From Bacillus pseudomycoides (GTDB lineage: Bacteria > Bacillota > Bacilli > Bacillales > Bacillaceae_G), in the NCBI RefSeq assembly GCF_022811845.1, contig NZ_CP064266.1:2480001-2544000 (forward strand): 64,000 nucleotides of DNA, given 5' to 3'. Both the position numbers and the translations under genes were made by a program. Of this stretch, positions 7,512 through 16,665 are shown one piece after another (positions within the stretch are counted from its first letter, which is position 1; each line of letters begins with the position of its first letter). Below the pieces are notes generated by a model, which saw only the letters and a program-made list of their open reading frames with translations, was not told where the DNA came from and did not search any database.

Positions 7512-7712
7512 GATATATACAAGTTAAAAAACGACATAAAAACCCTTTTCTTTTTAGAGGGGGACCTGGCCATGCATAGAAGCGGTCAAGACCTTTTCCT
7601 GCCACGTGCGAGTGCAGGTCATGTTGTATTTTGCATAGCAATGACTTAGATATCGAAAAATTAAAATAGATTTATATAGTCACGTTGAACCGTACCATAG
7701 GTAACTAAGTAA

Positions 7713-7738
7713 ATAAGACCACTAAATTAGTGGCCTTA
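7713..7738 (-). terminator. terminator of the SDR gene
   Basis: On the minus strand AAGGCCACTAA...TTAGTGGTCTTATTT forms a hairpin with a T-rich tail, 20 bases behind the SDR stop. Confidence 0.75.
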
Positions 7739-7755
7739 ATAGATGTTAATTAAAA

Positions 7756-8514
7756 TTAATAAGAAGTCCAGCCGCCGTCTACAGCAATAACTTGTCCGTT
7801 TACGAAACTAGCCTCGTCTGAGCCTAAGAAGATAGCCAGTTGTGCAACTTCTTCTGGTTGTCCGGCACGTGGATTAATTGCCATACCTAATGCTTGGCGG
7901 CTTGCACCAAATTCGCTCAAATGAGTCATTGTAGAAGCAATATTTGTCATGACTGCTCCTGGAGCGATACCGTTACAACGGATGTTTTTGTTCGCATACA
8001 TAAAGGCAGTGTTTTTTGTTAGGCCAACGACTGCGTGTTTAGATGCTGTGTAAGCCGCACCAGCACGTGCACCGTATAATCCGCCTGCAGAAATATTATT
8101 AACGATCGTACCATGTCCTTGTTCTAAGAATAGATTCACTGCAATACGCATTGTTTTCATTACAGCTACTGTATTAACAGAGAAAACCTTCTCCCAGCGT
8201 TCGTCTGAAATTTCACCAACAGGCTCCATTCCGTCCATGATGCCTGCATTATTAACAAGAATATCTAATTTCCCATAAGCTTGTTTTGTTTCATTGAAAA
8301 GACGTTGTAAATCTTCATCGGAAGCAACGTTTGTTTGAACAGCAATGGCCTCTGCACCTGCAGCCTTAATTCCCTGTACTACATGTTGAGCCCCTTCTAA
8401 GTTTACGTCTGATACAACGACCTTTGCGCCCTCTTTTGCATAACCTTCTGCGATTGCTTTCCCCATGCCTGATGCAGCACCAGTGACAATTGCTACTTTT
8501 CCTTTTAATCTCAT
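7756..8514 (-). CDS. short-chain dehydrogenase/reductase
   Basis: 252 residues. Visible motifs are the Rossmann TGAASGMG (residues 11-18), the NNAG motif (ILVNNAGIMDG), a serine in NNISAGG, and YTASK, followed by a C-terminal FVNGQVIAVDGGWTSY typical of classical SDR enzymes. Substrate is not predictable; glucose 1-dehydrogenase-like and 3-oxoacyl reductase-like members share this length. AAGGGGGT lies 9 bases ahead of the ATG. It is divergent from a TetR regulator, with a bcr1 element between them. Confidence 0.9.
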   Translation of the reverse strand: MRLKGKVAIVTGAASGMGKAIAEGYAKEGAKVVVSDVNLEGAQHVVQGIKAAGAEAIAVQTNVASDEDLQRLFNETKQAYGKLDILVNNAGIMDGMEPVGEISDERWEKVFSVNTVAVMKTMRIAVNLFLEQGHGTIVNNISAGGLYGARAGAAYTASKHAVVGLTKNTAFMYANKNIRCNGIAPGAVMTNIASTMTHLSEFGASRQALGMAINPRAGQPEEVAQLAIFLGSDEASFVNGQVIAVDGGWTSY

Positions 8515-8536
8515 TCGAAACGACCCCCTTTGTCTG

Positions 8537-8690
8537 TTTATCCCGCATTAACGGGCAATAAGACCTCCACCTCAAAATTCAGCGAAAGCAAAGAAGTTAG
8601 GTGGGGGATCACCTGCCCGTAAAAGCCCGATTGGTTCGACTAATAATCAGTGGGGGAGGAAGCACCCCACTGATTAAAGTTTCACTTTAT
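8537..8690 (+). repeat. bcr1 repeat element
   Basis: A 154-base element bounded by TTTAT at both ends (8537-8541, 8686-8690). It is highly similar to copies at 42859-43015 and 48856-49012. It contains the paired segments CACCTC/AGGTGG and CCCAC/GTGGG, so its RNA would fold. bcr1 is a known non-coding mobile repeat of the B. cereus group with a TTTAT target. The right-hand TTTAT is also the left edge of the TetR-type palindrome. Confidence 0.88.
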
Positions 8691-8709
8691 TGAACAGTTG
8701 TTCAATAAA
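8686..8709. promoter_or_regulatory. TetR-type operator palindrome
   Basis: TTTATTGAACA-GT-TGTTCAATAAA is a perfect 11-base inverted repeat. Half-sites TGTTCAATAA recur at 8759-8768 and 8789-8798, all upstream of the TetR gene. This is the likely operator for both divergent genes. Confidence 0.75.
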
Positions 8710-8811
8710 AATTATAATCATATAAAAGAGCGCTTACAATGAGCAAAAAAACGATAAATGTTCAATAATTAACACATAGTTAGAAATGTGTTCAATAAGA
8801 GGTGGAAAAAG

Positions 8812-9375
8812 ATGCGTACAGATATGCGGATTGTGAAAACAAAAGAGGCGTTACATAATGCATTGTTAGAATTACTAAATGAAAAAAATCTAGAAGTCAT
8901 CTCAATCTCGGAAATTTGCAGAAAGGCAAAAATAAATCGTGGTACCTTTTACTTGCATTATAAACAAGTAGAAGATTTATTCGAGGAATATTTTAAAGAA
9001 ATTACAGCGGATTTGGTCCGTTCTTATCAAGAGCCTTATCGCCACGTATCAGTATTGAAAACGAGTAAATTAGACCCGTCTACCATTCGAATTTTTCATC
9101 ATATCGAAAAATATAAGTCATTCTACAGAATTGTTTTTTCCAAAAAGGTTCCATTAATGTACTATTATTTATTGTTTGAGGAAATAAAGCGTTTGTTACT
9201 TCAAGATCAAGAGGCTTTTCTTAAAGAAGGGGTTAATCATTCACTCTATTGTTCCTACCAAGCGAATGCGATTATTGGGATCATTATTGAATGGTATCAA
9301 AATGATTTTTCTTATAGTACAAGTTATTTAAATGATCAACTTGTGCAATTCTTAAATATGAGAGTAGACGAATAG
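8812..9375 (+). CDS. TetR family transcriptional regulator
   Basis: 187 residues from ATG 8812, with GAGGTGG upstream. The N-terminal helix-turn-helix is clear: TKEALHNALLELLNEKNLEVISISEICRKA split across helices 1-2, then NRGTFYLHYKQVEDLFEEY. The ligand-binding C-terminal half ends in a TetR_C-type helix (IIEWYQNDFSYS). It resembles the DhaS/YxaF-like group with a C-terminal FYLHY recognition helix. It probably represses the divergent SDR gene through the TGTTCAATAA sites. Confidence 0.88.
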   Translation: MRTDMRIVKTKEALHNALLELLNEKNLEVISISEICRKAKINRGTFYLHYKQVEDLFEEYFKEITADLVRSYQEPYRHVSVLKTSKLDPSTIRIFHHIEKYKSFYRIVFSKKVPLMYYYLLFEEIKRLLLQDQEAFLKEGVNHSLYCSYQANAIIGIIIEWYQNDFSYSTSYLNDQLVQFLNMRVDE

Positions 9376-9412
9376 TTCAATTTGATAGGTAGATACGTAG
9401 TAAGAATAAATA

Positions 9413-9718
9413 TTAATAGCTTTTGTCAGCCTTGGGGTTTGAACCATACCACCGATGATAGGAATAAGACTTATCAATTGCCACCAACCGCTTCTTCCAG
9501 TATCATGCAGTCTGCGCATGCTAACGGCTAAGGCTGATAATAAGATTGCTAGAGTATAAAGTCCAAACAGAATGTAAAATATGTCTGCTATTTTTCTGAG
9601 TATTCCGAATACAAAGAAGGTAATGTAGGTTAATAAGAACAAACATCCAGTATTCTTTACGACGAGCTTTTCCTTGAAATTCTACATAGTTTTTCAATCC
9701 ATTTAAATACCATTGCAT
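9413..9718 (-). pseudogene. DUF805 membrane protein, frameshifted and internally deleted
   Basis: The start (9718, AAGGAGG upstream) gives MQWYLNGLKNYVEFQGKARR... with the DUF805 RRKEYW motif. After VLIN the frame is lost and the continuation (LTYITFFVFGILRK... LSALAVSMRRLHDTGRSGWW) is in another frame. After PIIGG the expected last membrane segment is missing, and the usual tail YGSNPKADKSY resumes in a third frame and stops at 9413. So there is one indel plus one deletion, and no functional product is likely. Confidence 0.8.
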
Positions 9719-9899
9719 GTAAGGTTCCTCCTTGTTTTTTTGTCTTTTCTATGAGCGATTTCACGATGATCTTTTAAAGATTCTCGAAAGAAAGTTTCGT
9801 TGCTCACTATGATGCCTTGTAATTGATTAAAACCAAGACTACCTAAAGTGTTCAAGATTTTGTGTCTCCAATATATACGAAAACAGCCTTTATGAAAAA

Positions 9900-9936
9900 T
9901 AAAAAAGAAGCAACGCCAAAACAAACGTTGCTTCCT
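9900..9936 (-). terminator. terminator of the DUF2639 gene
   Basis: GAAGCAACG (9907-9915) pairs with CGTTGCTTC (9926-9934). On the minus strand the hairpin is followed by TTTTTT. Confidence 0.85.
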
Positions 9937-9944
9937 TCTATTTA

Positions 9945-10085
9945 TTAAGCTGACTCTCTCTGCACTCTCTCAAGCAAACTAGCCAACACATGCGTACGAT
10001 ATGATTCTAGTTTTTTACCTTCATAAGTACGGATACCTAATTTTTTTAATTCTTTTACATACCAACCTTTACTACCGAAATACAT
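9945..10085 (-). CDS. small DUF2639 protein (YflJ-like)
   Basis: 46 residues from ATG 10085, with GGGGAG about 8 bases upstream. It begins MYFGSKGWYVKELKKLGIR, the family signature (Y-FGSKGWf...Lk..Gir). The longer frame to 10202 has no ribosome site. YflJ-type proteins are short Bacillus proteins of unknown role. Own terminator downstream, so probably monocistronic. Confidence 0.8.
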   Translation of the reverse strand: MYFGSKGWYVKELKKLGIRTYEGKKLESYRTHVLASLLERVQRESA

Positions 10086-10239
10086 AGAATCGCTCCCCTT
10101 CAAATTTGTTTTTTTATGTGTTCTGATTGTAATGGAGGTACGGGAAATAGATGAAGGAAATGAATTTCGTGTGAAAATGGTTAACTTCGGTGCAAAAGAC
10201 ATATATACTAAAGGTAGTATATAACGAGGTGGACTAGAC

Positions 10240-10599
10240 GTGATTATAGAGAAGCACGAAATTCAAATTGACCAAATTACGAGCGGAAAGGTGAATATAT
10301 TTACTTTCTACCGAAATCGAAAGCAAATTGACGATCCGTTTTTACAATTGCAAGAGCCATCGCTTACGGCTAACTACTTTTTCCATTTTCATTTGGATGT
10401 AGAAGGCCTGAGTCTTCTGCAGGAAGAGTTTCCTAGCGTATATCCGTACGACGGGAATGGAACCATTCACGACTGGACGGAAAAGATGAAAGACGAACTA
10501 CAGCGCCAAATTCAAACTGGAAAGTGGAATAGACGCGTGCGTATTGGTAATCGGATTCTAGATGTGGTATTTACGTGGTGTGATGAAGATATAGAATGA
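10240..10599 (+). CDS. hypothetical protein
   Basis: 119 residues from GTG 10240, preceded by CGAGGTGG at 8 bases. The sequence is soluble and mixed alpha/beta, with many aromatic residues (ANYFFHFHLDVEG, WNRRVRIGNRILDVVFTWC). No membrane segment, signal peptide or known motif was recognised. It is followed directly by a bidirectional terminator shared with the convergent yhzD gene. Codon use is normal for the genome, so a true gene is likely, function unknown. Confidence 0.7.
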   Translation: MIIEKHEIQIDQITSGKVNIFTFYRNRKQIDDPFLQLQEPSLTANYFFHFHLDVEGLSLLQEEFPSVYPYDGNGTIHDWTEKMKDELQRQIQTGKWNRRVRIGNRILDVVFTWCDEDIE

Positions 10600-10627
10600 A
10601 AAAGAAGCGGATGACGCTTCTTTTTTT
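10600..10627. terminator. bidirectional terminator
   Basis: AAAAAGAAGCG-GATGA-CGCTTCTTTTTTT lies between the convergent 10240 gene and yhzD. Confidence 0.85.
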
Positions 10628-10811
10628 AGCGCTGGAATAAAACGAGTTTTCCTGCGGAAGATGTGCAGCGATGTGTTTTTTCATACAAGCCTTTTTCTTG
10701 TAAAATGGATGTTCCTTTTGACTTCGCTTCTGCTTCTGTCGCTACCTCGAATGATTCGTCAAGCACTTTTGAACCATCTTTTTCAAAGACTGTTAGAACG
10801 TATACTCCCAT
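10626..10811 (-). CDS. yhzD: YhzD-like protein
   Basis: 61 residues, MGVYVLTVFEKDGSKVLDES... ending THRCTSSAGKLVLFQR. The pattern YvLTVFdkdG.k.LDEsFea.t..EAK and the terminal HRCTS.AGKL.LF.R match B. subtilis YhzD from memory, and the gene sits beside yhaO as in Bacillus. GGAGGGG precedes the ATG. Function unknown; small, soluble, no cofactors visible. Confidence 0.82.
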   Translation of the reverse strand: MGVYVLTVFEKDGSKVLDESFEVATEAEAKSKGTSILQEKGLYEKTHRCTSSAGKLVLFQR

Positions 10812-10950
10812 GAAAATTCCCCTCCAAAGATTAAAATCAGAATCTTATAACTATTTTGTCATAAATCGCTAGAATATGCAAAGAAATATGTGACATTGCG
10901 TGTTAAAATAGAGTGAAACTTTTATAGGATAAGGAAAGGATCGTTTATTT

Positions 10951-12192
10951 GTGAAACAAGTAAAGTTTATACATGCGGCAGATTTGCATTTGGATAGTCC
11001 GTTTAAAGGAATGGAAATGAATGTGCCGTCATCTGTTTGGGAAAGAATGAAGCAAAGTACGTTTCAGTCGTTTGAGCGTATTATCGATAAAGCAATTCAA
11101 GAGCGCGTTGATTTCATGCTGCTTGCAGGAGATTTATATGATGCGGAAACGAGAAGTCTTAGGGCGCAAGTGTTTGTGAGAGAGCAGATGAAGCGCCTTT
11201 CGCAGTATGAGATTCCTGTTTATATTATTCATGGTAACCATGATCATTTAGGGGGAAGCTGGGCGGCGATTGAGTTCCCTAGTAATGTTCATGTGTTTAC
11301 AGAGCCGTATGTCGAAGCAAAGCCATTTTATAAAGACGGTGAACTGCTTGCATCTATTTATGGATTTAGTTACCTTCAGCAAGCTGTGACGGATAATATG
11401 ACGGCGCAGTATGAAAAAATGAGCGATGCGCCTTTTCATATTGGGATGCTTCACGGAAGTGTAGAAGGCGATGCGGAACATAATCGCTATGCGCCGTTTC
11501 AAATTCGTGAGCTGAAGGGAAAAGGGTTTGATTATTGGGCTCTTGGTCATATACATAAGCGCGAGATTTTAGCAGAAGAGCCGTATATCGTTTATCCAGG
11601 TAATATACAAGGGCGCCACCGGAAGGAAACGGGAGAGAAGGGGGCGTATCTTGTTGAGATATCTGAGCAGGGAACGGAGTGTTCCTTTTTCCGTACGGCG
11701 AATGTAGTTTGGGGAGAAGTGGAAATTCATATTGATGAGCTAGAAACAGTTGATAATCTTATGACAGCTTGCACGGAAGCACTGAATGAGCGTCGTAAGG
11801 AAGAGGAAGGAACTCTTTTGACAGTCGTGTTTACTGGGCAGGGACCACTCGCTTCTTATTTACGTGATGAAAAACGTGTGGAAGAGATTTTTCATATTTT
11901 AGCGGCGGGAGAAGAGCGTAGAGATTTTGTATATGTGATGAAGTGGAAGAATGAGACGATTTCATTTGCGGAAACGGAGCGGTTAAAAGAGGAAAATCAT
12001 TTTGTCGGTAGTGTACTGAAAGAACTAGAATCATTTACGAATATGGATGCGGTGCTCAGAACGATTTGGACATCTCCGGTTGCGCGTAATGTCATCGAGT
12101 CTTTTTCAGAAGAGGAGAAAGCAGAGATTCAAAAGGAAGCAGAAAATATTATATTAGAGCAATTATTCCAGCAAGAGAGGGATAAAAAATGA
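10951..12192 (+). CDS. yhaO: DNA repair exonuclease YhaO (SbcD/Mre11-like)
   Basis: 413 residues from a GTG, with AAGGAAAGGA upstream. The calcineurin-like phosphoesterase core shows all metal-binding motifs in order: HAADLHLDSPF (D-x-H), GDLYD, GNHDH, GMLHGS and GHIHKR. The C-terminal third is a charged, coiled capping region. Mre11/SbcD proteins act with an SMC-like ATPase as a nuclease on DNA ends; the next gene encodes that ATPase, with a 4-base ATGA overlap suggesting translational coupling. Confidence 0.92.
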   Translation: MKQVKFIHAADLHLDSPFKGMEMNVPSSVWERMKQSTFQSFERIIDKAIQERVDFMLLAGDLYDAETRSLRAQVFVREQMKRLSQYEIPVYIIHGNHDHLGGSWAAIEFPSNVHVFTEPYVEAKPFYKDGELLASIYGFSYLQQAVTDNMTAQYEKMSDAPFHIGMLHGSVEGDAEHNRYAPFQIRELKGKGFDYWALGHIHKREILAEEPYIVYPGNIQGRHRKETGEKGAYLVEISEQGTECSFFRTANVVWGEVEIHIDELETVDNLMTACTEALNERRKEEEGTLLTVVFTGQGPLASYLRDEKRVEEIFHILAAGEERRDFVYVMKWKNETISFAETERLKEENHFVGSVLKELESFTNMDAVLRTIWTSPVARNVIESFSEEEKAEIQKEAENIILEQLFQQERDKK

Positions 12193-15101
12193 GAATTGAA
12201 AAACTCCATATTTACGGCTATGGGAAATTAGAAAATGTGGAAATGGATCTTTCATTGCTGACGGTGTTGTACGGTGAAAATGAAGCAGGGAAATCAACGA
12301 TTCGTTCGTTTATGAAGAGTATTTTATTCGGTTTTCCAACGAGAGGGCAAAGACGCTATGAGCCGAAAGAAGGCGGGAAGTATGGCGGTGCGCTGACGGT
12401 TATGACAGAGCAGTATGGGAGACTCAAAATCGAGCGTCTTCCGAAAACGGCTGCTGGAGAAGTAACAGTTTACTTTGAAGATGGAAAAACAGCTGGTGAA
12501 GAAGTGTTACAGACTGTGCTGAGCGGAATGAATGAGAATCTGTTTGATTCTGTTTTTTCGTTTGATATGCACGGCCTGCAAAACATTCATCATATTGGAG
12601 AAGCTGAAATCGGAAATTATTTATTTTCGGCAAGTGCGGTTGGAAGTGACGCTCTTCTGCAGTTAGATAAAAAGTTAGAAAAAGAAATGGAGCAGCGTTT
12701 TAAGCCAAATGGCCGTAAGCCCGAGATCAATGCGATGCTGCAAGAAATAAAGAAGCTTCAGGAAAAGCTTGGGGCGTGGCAAGGGAAGATTAGTACGTAT
12801 GAAAAGGTAATGGAACAGTTAAAAGAAAGTGAAGGGCGCCTTGCCTATATTCGGAATGAAAAAGAGATGGCAGAAAAGCGGAAGCAAGATTATGAAGTAT
12901 TGGCCACGTTGCAACCTCTTGTCATTGAAAAGCGTGCATATGAAAAAACGCTAGAAGAGCAGAAGAATCCGTTTCCGGTTCGAGGGGTGGAACGTTTCGA
13001 AACAATCAAAGCAAAGCTTGAGCCACTCGGCGTGCAACTCGATTCAATCCAAAAAAGGATGGAAATGGTGCAATCAGAACTAGATGGGGTAGAAGTCCAA
13101 GAAGAGCTTCTGCAAAAAGATAGTTATGTAGAAGAGCTTCTTATGCAGCATATGTCATATGAAAATGCACGTCAAGAAATGCGTGATATTACAGTAAGTA
13201 TTGGAAATATGAAAGAAGAGATAGAAGAGCTTGAGCAGCAAATTGGTGCTACTTTTGAGAAAGAAAGTGTGCTTTCATTTGATACAAGCCTTGCAGCGAA
13301 AGAAATGATAACGCAAACGGTGCAAAAGGTGAGAGCATTAGAGACGCGGAAAGAGCAGCTAGATGAGCGCTTTAAAGTAGTGCAAGAGCAACTAGAAGAA
13401 CAGGAAGAGAATGTAAGGCACATCCGAAAGCAAATGTTAGCGGATGAAGAGAGGAAGAAACTGGTAGAAAAGGAAAAATCGTTTCAAGGTACCAGTTTTA
13501 TCGGTACTAGTAGTCAATATGAAGAAAGAATGAAAAGTGCGCAGGAAAAGAAAAAGCGCTGGCAGAAAGTTTGTTTCCTTTTGTTAGCTATTAATACAGT
13601 AATTTTGCTGACAAGTGTATTGTTAGATAACCGCGCATTGTTATTTACGAGTGTTATTGTTTTTGTTCTTATTGTACTTGCACTTGTTTTATATAAAGAT
13701 AATGCTTCTGATGGTTTACAAGAGGAACTGCTTTCGCTAAGACAAAGTGCAGGAGGAAGGCAAAATGAAGAGGCACTATCCATTCGTTATCAATTAGAAA
13801 AAGATGAAGAAATGCGCAAATTATTTGAGCGTGAGTCTTATAGGTTACAACAAATTGAAAGAACGTATGATAAGGTGGTTTCTGCATATGAAGAGTGGGA
13901 GCGGGATACGTTTCAGGTGGGAGAGCAAGTTGATACATATAGTGCGCGTTATTCTTTCCCGAGTTTTTATACATATGCACATATATTGCCGGCATTTGAA
14001 CGCGTGGAAAAGATGCAACAGTTATACCGCGAAATCGGAAAGTTGGCGGAGCGAAAAGGAATATTATATGAAATGATTTCGCAGTTTGAACATAAACTAG
14101 AGAATGTTATGGAAAATACAGACTATGATCATCTTCATATGATTCGTGATCGTATTCAAAAGGAAAAAGAAAAAGGGCAAAAGAAGGAGCAACTTTTAGG
14201 AAAGCTTACTGATTGGAAAGAAGAACGAGAAGTACTGCAGCATCAAGTAAAGCAACTCATACTAGAAAGAGATGCGCTATGGGAAGTGGCGGGAACTACT
14301 GATGAAGAAACGTTTTTAGAAGCTGGTAAAAGGATAGAAAAGCGTGAAGAGGCAGAGAAGCAAGTTGAGAGATTATCACCTCAAATTGATATGCTAGAAA
14401 AGCGTTTAACGAGCTTATCATTAGTGGAACACTATCAAGTGGAAGGTTATGAAGAAAACTTAAATCAAGAAGTGCTTCATATACAAGACTTCCTTTCACA
14501 AGAGAAGAAATTGACTGAGCGTATTGCGGAGTACCGCGTAGAGATTGCGAATTTAGAAGAAGGCAGTACGTATGGTGATTTATTACATGAATGGGAAATG
14601 AAAAAATCGCATGTACGTGAGCAAGTGAAAAAGTGGGCCGCATATGCGACTGCTAAAACGGTGTTAACAAAAACGAAGCAATATTATCATGAAGTGCAGT
14701 TGCCGCGTATTTTACAAAAGGCTGAGGAGTATTTTGTATACTTAACAGGCGAGAAATATAGTAAGATTTTTTCTCCATCAGAAAGTGAACCGTTTATTGT
14801 AGAGCGAAGTGATGGTATTCGTTTTTACAGTCATGAACTTAGTCAAGCGACAGCGGAACAACTCTACTTATCATTGCGCTTTGCGCTGGCGCGGACGTTT
14901 GAACATGATTATCCATTTATTATTGATGATAGCTTTGTGCATTTTGATGCAATAAGAACAGAACGAACAATCCAGTTAATAAAAGAAATTGCGAAGGAAA
15001 GACAAGTGATTGTCTTTACATGTCATGCCCATCTATTATCTTTCTTTCTAGAAAAACAGATTATAAAATTAACACGTGAGCATAAAGAAAATAAGGTATA
15101 A
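12189..15101 (+). CDS. yhaN: SbcC/Rad50-like ATPase YhaN with transmembrane segment
   Basis: 970 residues. Walker A is YGENEAGKST near residues 29-38. The C-terminal ABC signature region (LSQATAEQLYLSLRFAL) and Walker B (PFIIDDSFVHFD) close the ATPase head. Between them lie long coiled coils rich in E, K and Q. A pair of hydrophobic helices sits in the middle (VCFLLLAINTVILLTSVLL, ALLFTSVIVFVLIVLALVLY, about residues 460-505), so the rod is probably membrane-anchored, as described for YhaN. It pairs with YhaO. Confidence 0.92.
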   Translation: MRIEKLHIYGYGKLENVEMDLSLLTVLYGENEAGKSTIRSFMKSILFGFPTRGQRRYEPKEGGKYGGALTVMTEQYGRLKIERLPKTAAGEVTVYFEDGKTAGEEVLQTVLSGMNENLFDSVFSFDMHGLQNIHHIGEAEIGNYLFSASAVGSDALLQLDKKLEKEMEQRFKPNGRKPEINAMLQEIKKLQEKLGAWQGKISTYEKVMEQLKESEGRLAYIRNEKEMAEKRKQDYEVLATLQPLVIEKRAYEKTLEEQKNPFPVRGVERFETIKAKLEPLGVQLDSIQKRMEMVQSELDGVEVQEELLQKDSYVEELLMQHMSYENARQEMRDITVSIGNMKEEIEELEQQIGATFEKESVLSFDTSLAAKEMITQTVQKVRALETRKEQLDERFKVVQEQLEEQEENVRHIRKQMLADEERKKLVEKEKSFQGTSFIGTSSQYEERMKSAQEKKKRWQKVCFLLLAINTVILLTSVLLDNRALLFTSVIVFVLIVLALVLYKDNASDGLQEELLSLRQSAGGRQNEEALSIRYQLEKDEEMRKLFERESYRLQQIERTYDKVVSAYEEWERDTFQVGEQVDTYSARYSFPSFYTYAHILPAFERVEKMQQLYREIGKLAERKGILYEMISQFEHKLENVMENTDYDHLHMIRDRIQKEKEKGQKKEQLLGKLTDWKEEREVLQHQVKQLILERDALWEVAGTTDEETFLEAGKRIEKREEAEKQVERLSPQIDMLEKRLTSLSLVEHYQVEGYEENLNQEVLHIQDFLSQEKKLTERIAEYRVEIANLEEGSTYGDLLHEWEMKKSHVREQVKKWAAYATAKTVLTKTKQYYHEVQLPRILQKAEEYFVYLTGEKYSKIFSPSESEPFIVERSDGIRFYSHELSQATAEQLYLSLRFALARTFEHDYPFIIDDSFVHFDAIRTERTIQLIKEIAKERQVIVFTCHAHLLSFFLEKQIIKLTREHKENKV

Positions 15102-15142
15102 TGTGCTATACTAAAAGTACTTAAGTTGGTGGAGGAATCAGG

Positions 15143-16087
15143 ATGAAAAAGAAAATTGCAGAATATGAAGTTGGTGAACAAGTCGATATCTTCTTGTTAA
15201 TTAAGACAGCGACAAAAGGTATCGCGAGTAATGGGAAGCCATTTTTAACAGTAATCTTACAAGACCAAACTGGAGATATTGAAGCGAAGCTATGGGATGT
15301 ATCACCAGAAGTTGAGAAACAATATGTAGCAGAAACGATTGTTAAGGTAGCTGGAGATATTCAAAACTATAAAGGGCGCATTCAACTTCGTGTGAAGCAA
15401 ATTCGCGTTGCAAATGCGAATGAAGTGACAGATATCTCAGACTTTGTAGAAAAAGCACCAGTGAAAAAAGAAGATATGGTAGAAAAGATTACACAGTACA
15501 TATTTGAAATGAGAAACTCAAACATTCAGCGTCTCACAAGACACTTATTGAATAAACATCAAAATGAATTTTTAGATTATCCAGCAGCAACGAAAAATCA
15601 CCATGAGTTTGTATCAGGGCTTGCTTATCACGTTGTATCGATGCTTGATTTAGCGAAAGCCATTGCTACGCTATACCCATCTTTAGATAAAGATTTACTG
15701 TATGCAGGTGTTATTTTGCATGACCTTGGTAAAGTAATTGAATTGTCTGGTCCAATTTCCACAACGTATACATTAGAAGGAAATCTACTTGGCCACATTT
15801 CCATCATGGTAAACGAAATTGGAAAAGCAGCAGATGAACTGAAAATTGAAGGAGAAGAAGTATTAATTCTTCAGCACATCGTTTTATCTCATCACGGGAA
15901 AGCAGAATGGGGTAGTCCAAAACCACCATTAGTGAAAGAAGCAGAAATTCTGCATTACATCGATAATTTAGATGCGAAGATGAACATGATGGATCGTGCT
16001 CTTGGACGCACGAAACCAGGTGAATACACAGAGCGTGTCTTTGCGCTTGATAATCGTTCGTTTTATAAACCTACTTTTCATAACTAA
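15143..16087 (+). CDS. yhaM: 3'-5' exoribonuclease YhaM
   Basis: 314 residues, the same length as B. subtilis YhaM. The N-terminal third is an OB-fold (FLTVILQDQTGDIEAKLWDV... VKVAGDIQNYKGRIQLRV) that binds nucleic acid. The C-terminal part is an HD phosphohydrolase domain with HHEFVSGLAYH, ILHDLGK near residue 193, and LSHHGK. It degrades RNA (and DNA in vitro) with Mn2+ or Co2+. The start follows GGTGGAGG. It lies 41 bases behind yhaN and probably belongs to the operon, which ends with the terminator at 16100. Confidence 0.94.
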   Translation: MKKKIAEYEVGEQVDIFLLIKTATKGIASNGKPFLTVILQDQTGDIEAKLWDVSPEVEKQYVAETIVKVAGDIQNYKGRIQLRVKQIRVANANEVTDISDFVEKAPVKKEDMVEKITQYIFEMRNSNIQRLTRHLLNKHQNEFLDYPAATKNHHEFVSGLAYHVVSMLDLAKAIATLYPSLDKDLLYAGVILHDLGKVIELSGPISTTYTLEGNLLGHISIMVNEIGKAADELKIEGEEVLILQHIVLSHHGKAEWGSPKPPLVKEAEILHYIDNLDAKMNMMDRALGRTKPGEYTERVFALDNRSFYKPTFHN

Positions 16088-16099
16088 ATAATACTTATG

Positions 16100-16147
16100 A
16101 GGCAAGTGATTTTAGCGTATAGCTGAGGTCGCTTGCCTGTTTTATTT
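16100..16147 (+). terminator. terminator of the yhaONM operon
   Basis: AGGCAAG (16100-16106) pairs with CTTGCCT (16132-16138). The inner loop can extend the stem, and TTTTATTTT follows. Confidence 0.75.
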
Positions 16148-16294
16148 TCAAAAGTGGGGGTAGTACCACATCGCCATCAAGCTAAGATAGGTGTATTTAC
16201 CCAAAACAAGTAAAAAGAAAATTTATGCAATTAGAGTCTTATTAGCATCTTTCATAATGAAAGATGTTATTTTCTATTCTATTATGTTGTTTTA

Positions 16295-16308
16295 CGACAT
16301 ATGTCGTG
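16295..16308. promoter_or_regulatory. palindromic operator upstream of the PadR gene
   Basis: ACGACATATGTCGT is a perfect 14-base palindrome, followed by TTACGATATGT. It lies 28 bases before the PadR start and is a natural autoregulation site. PadR proteins often bind ATGT...ACAT-type dyads. Confidence 0.6.
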
Positions 16309-16335
16309 TTACGATATGTTTTAGGAGGTGAAAAA

Positions 16336-16665
16336 ATGGACAAAGAGATGATGAAAGGAAGCATCGATATACTTGTACTCTCTATAATTTCTCATCATGA
16401 TACTTACGGTTATGAAATCATTCAAAAACTTAAAGAACAAAGCAATGACGTTTACCATATGAGTCAAGGTACACTATATCCAGCACTCAAACGAATGGAA
16501 CAAAAGAATTTGATTGAATCATACTGGGGAGAATCAGAAACGGGAATGAAAAGGAAATTTTACTGTATTACTGAGGCTGGAAAGCAGGAACTAGAGAAGA
16601 AGCTGGATTATTGGGAACAAATCACTGCACTTATTCAAGCTTGCAGGAAAGGAGAATTCGCATGA
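16336..16665 (+). CDS. PadR family transcriptional regulator
   Basis: 109 residues from ATG 16336, with TAGGAGGTG 5 bases upstream. PadR winged helix: MKGSIDILVLSIISHHDTYGYEI, then MSQGTLYPALKRMEQKNLIES and the wing SETGMKRKFYCITEAGKQEL. The stop overlaps the ATG of the next gene (ATGA), so the pair is translationally coupled. In this gene arrangement PadR usually represses its own operon with the membrane partner. It lies inside the candidate cassette. Confidence 0.9.
   Translation: MDKEMMKGSIDILVLSIISHHDTYGYEIIQKLKEQSNDVYHMSQGTLYPALKRMEQKNLIESYWGESETGMKRKFYCITEAGKQELEKKLDYWEQITALIQACRKGEFA

Noticed and set aside
9703..9924. Minus-strand frame of 73 codons between the DUF805 remnant and the DUF2639 gene (contains GFNQLQGIIVSNETFFRES)
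   Set aside because: Its N-terminus would be made from the terminator hairpin of the neighbouring gene and it has no ribosome site; at best it is the tail of a lost gene.
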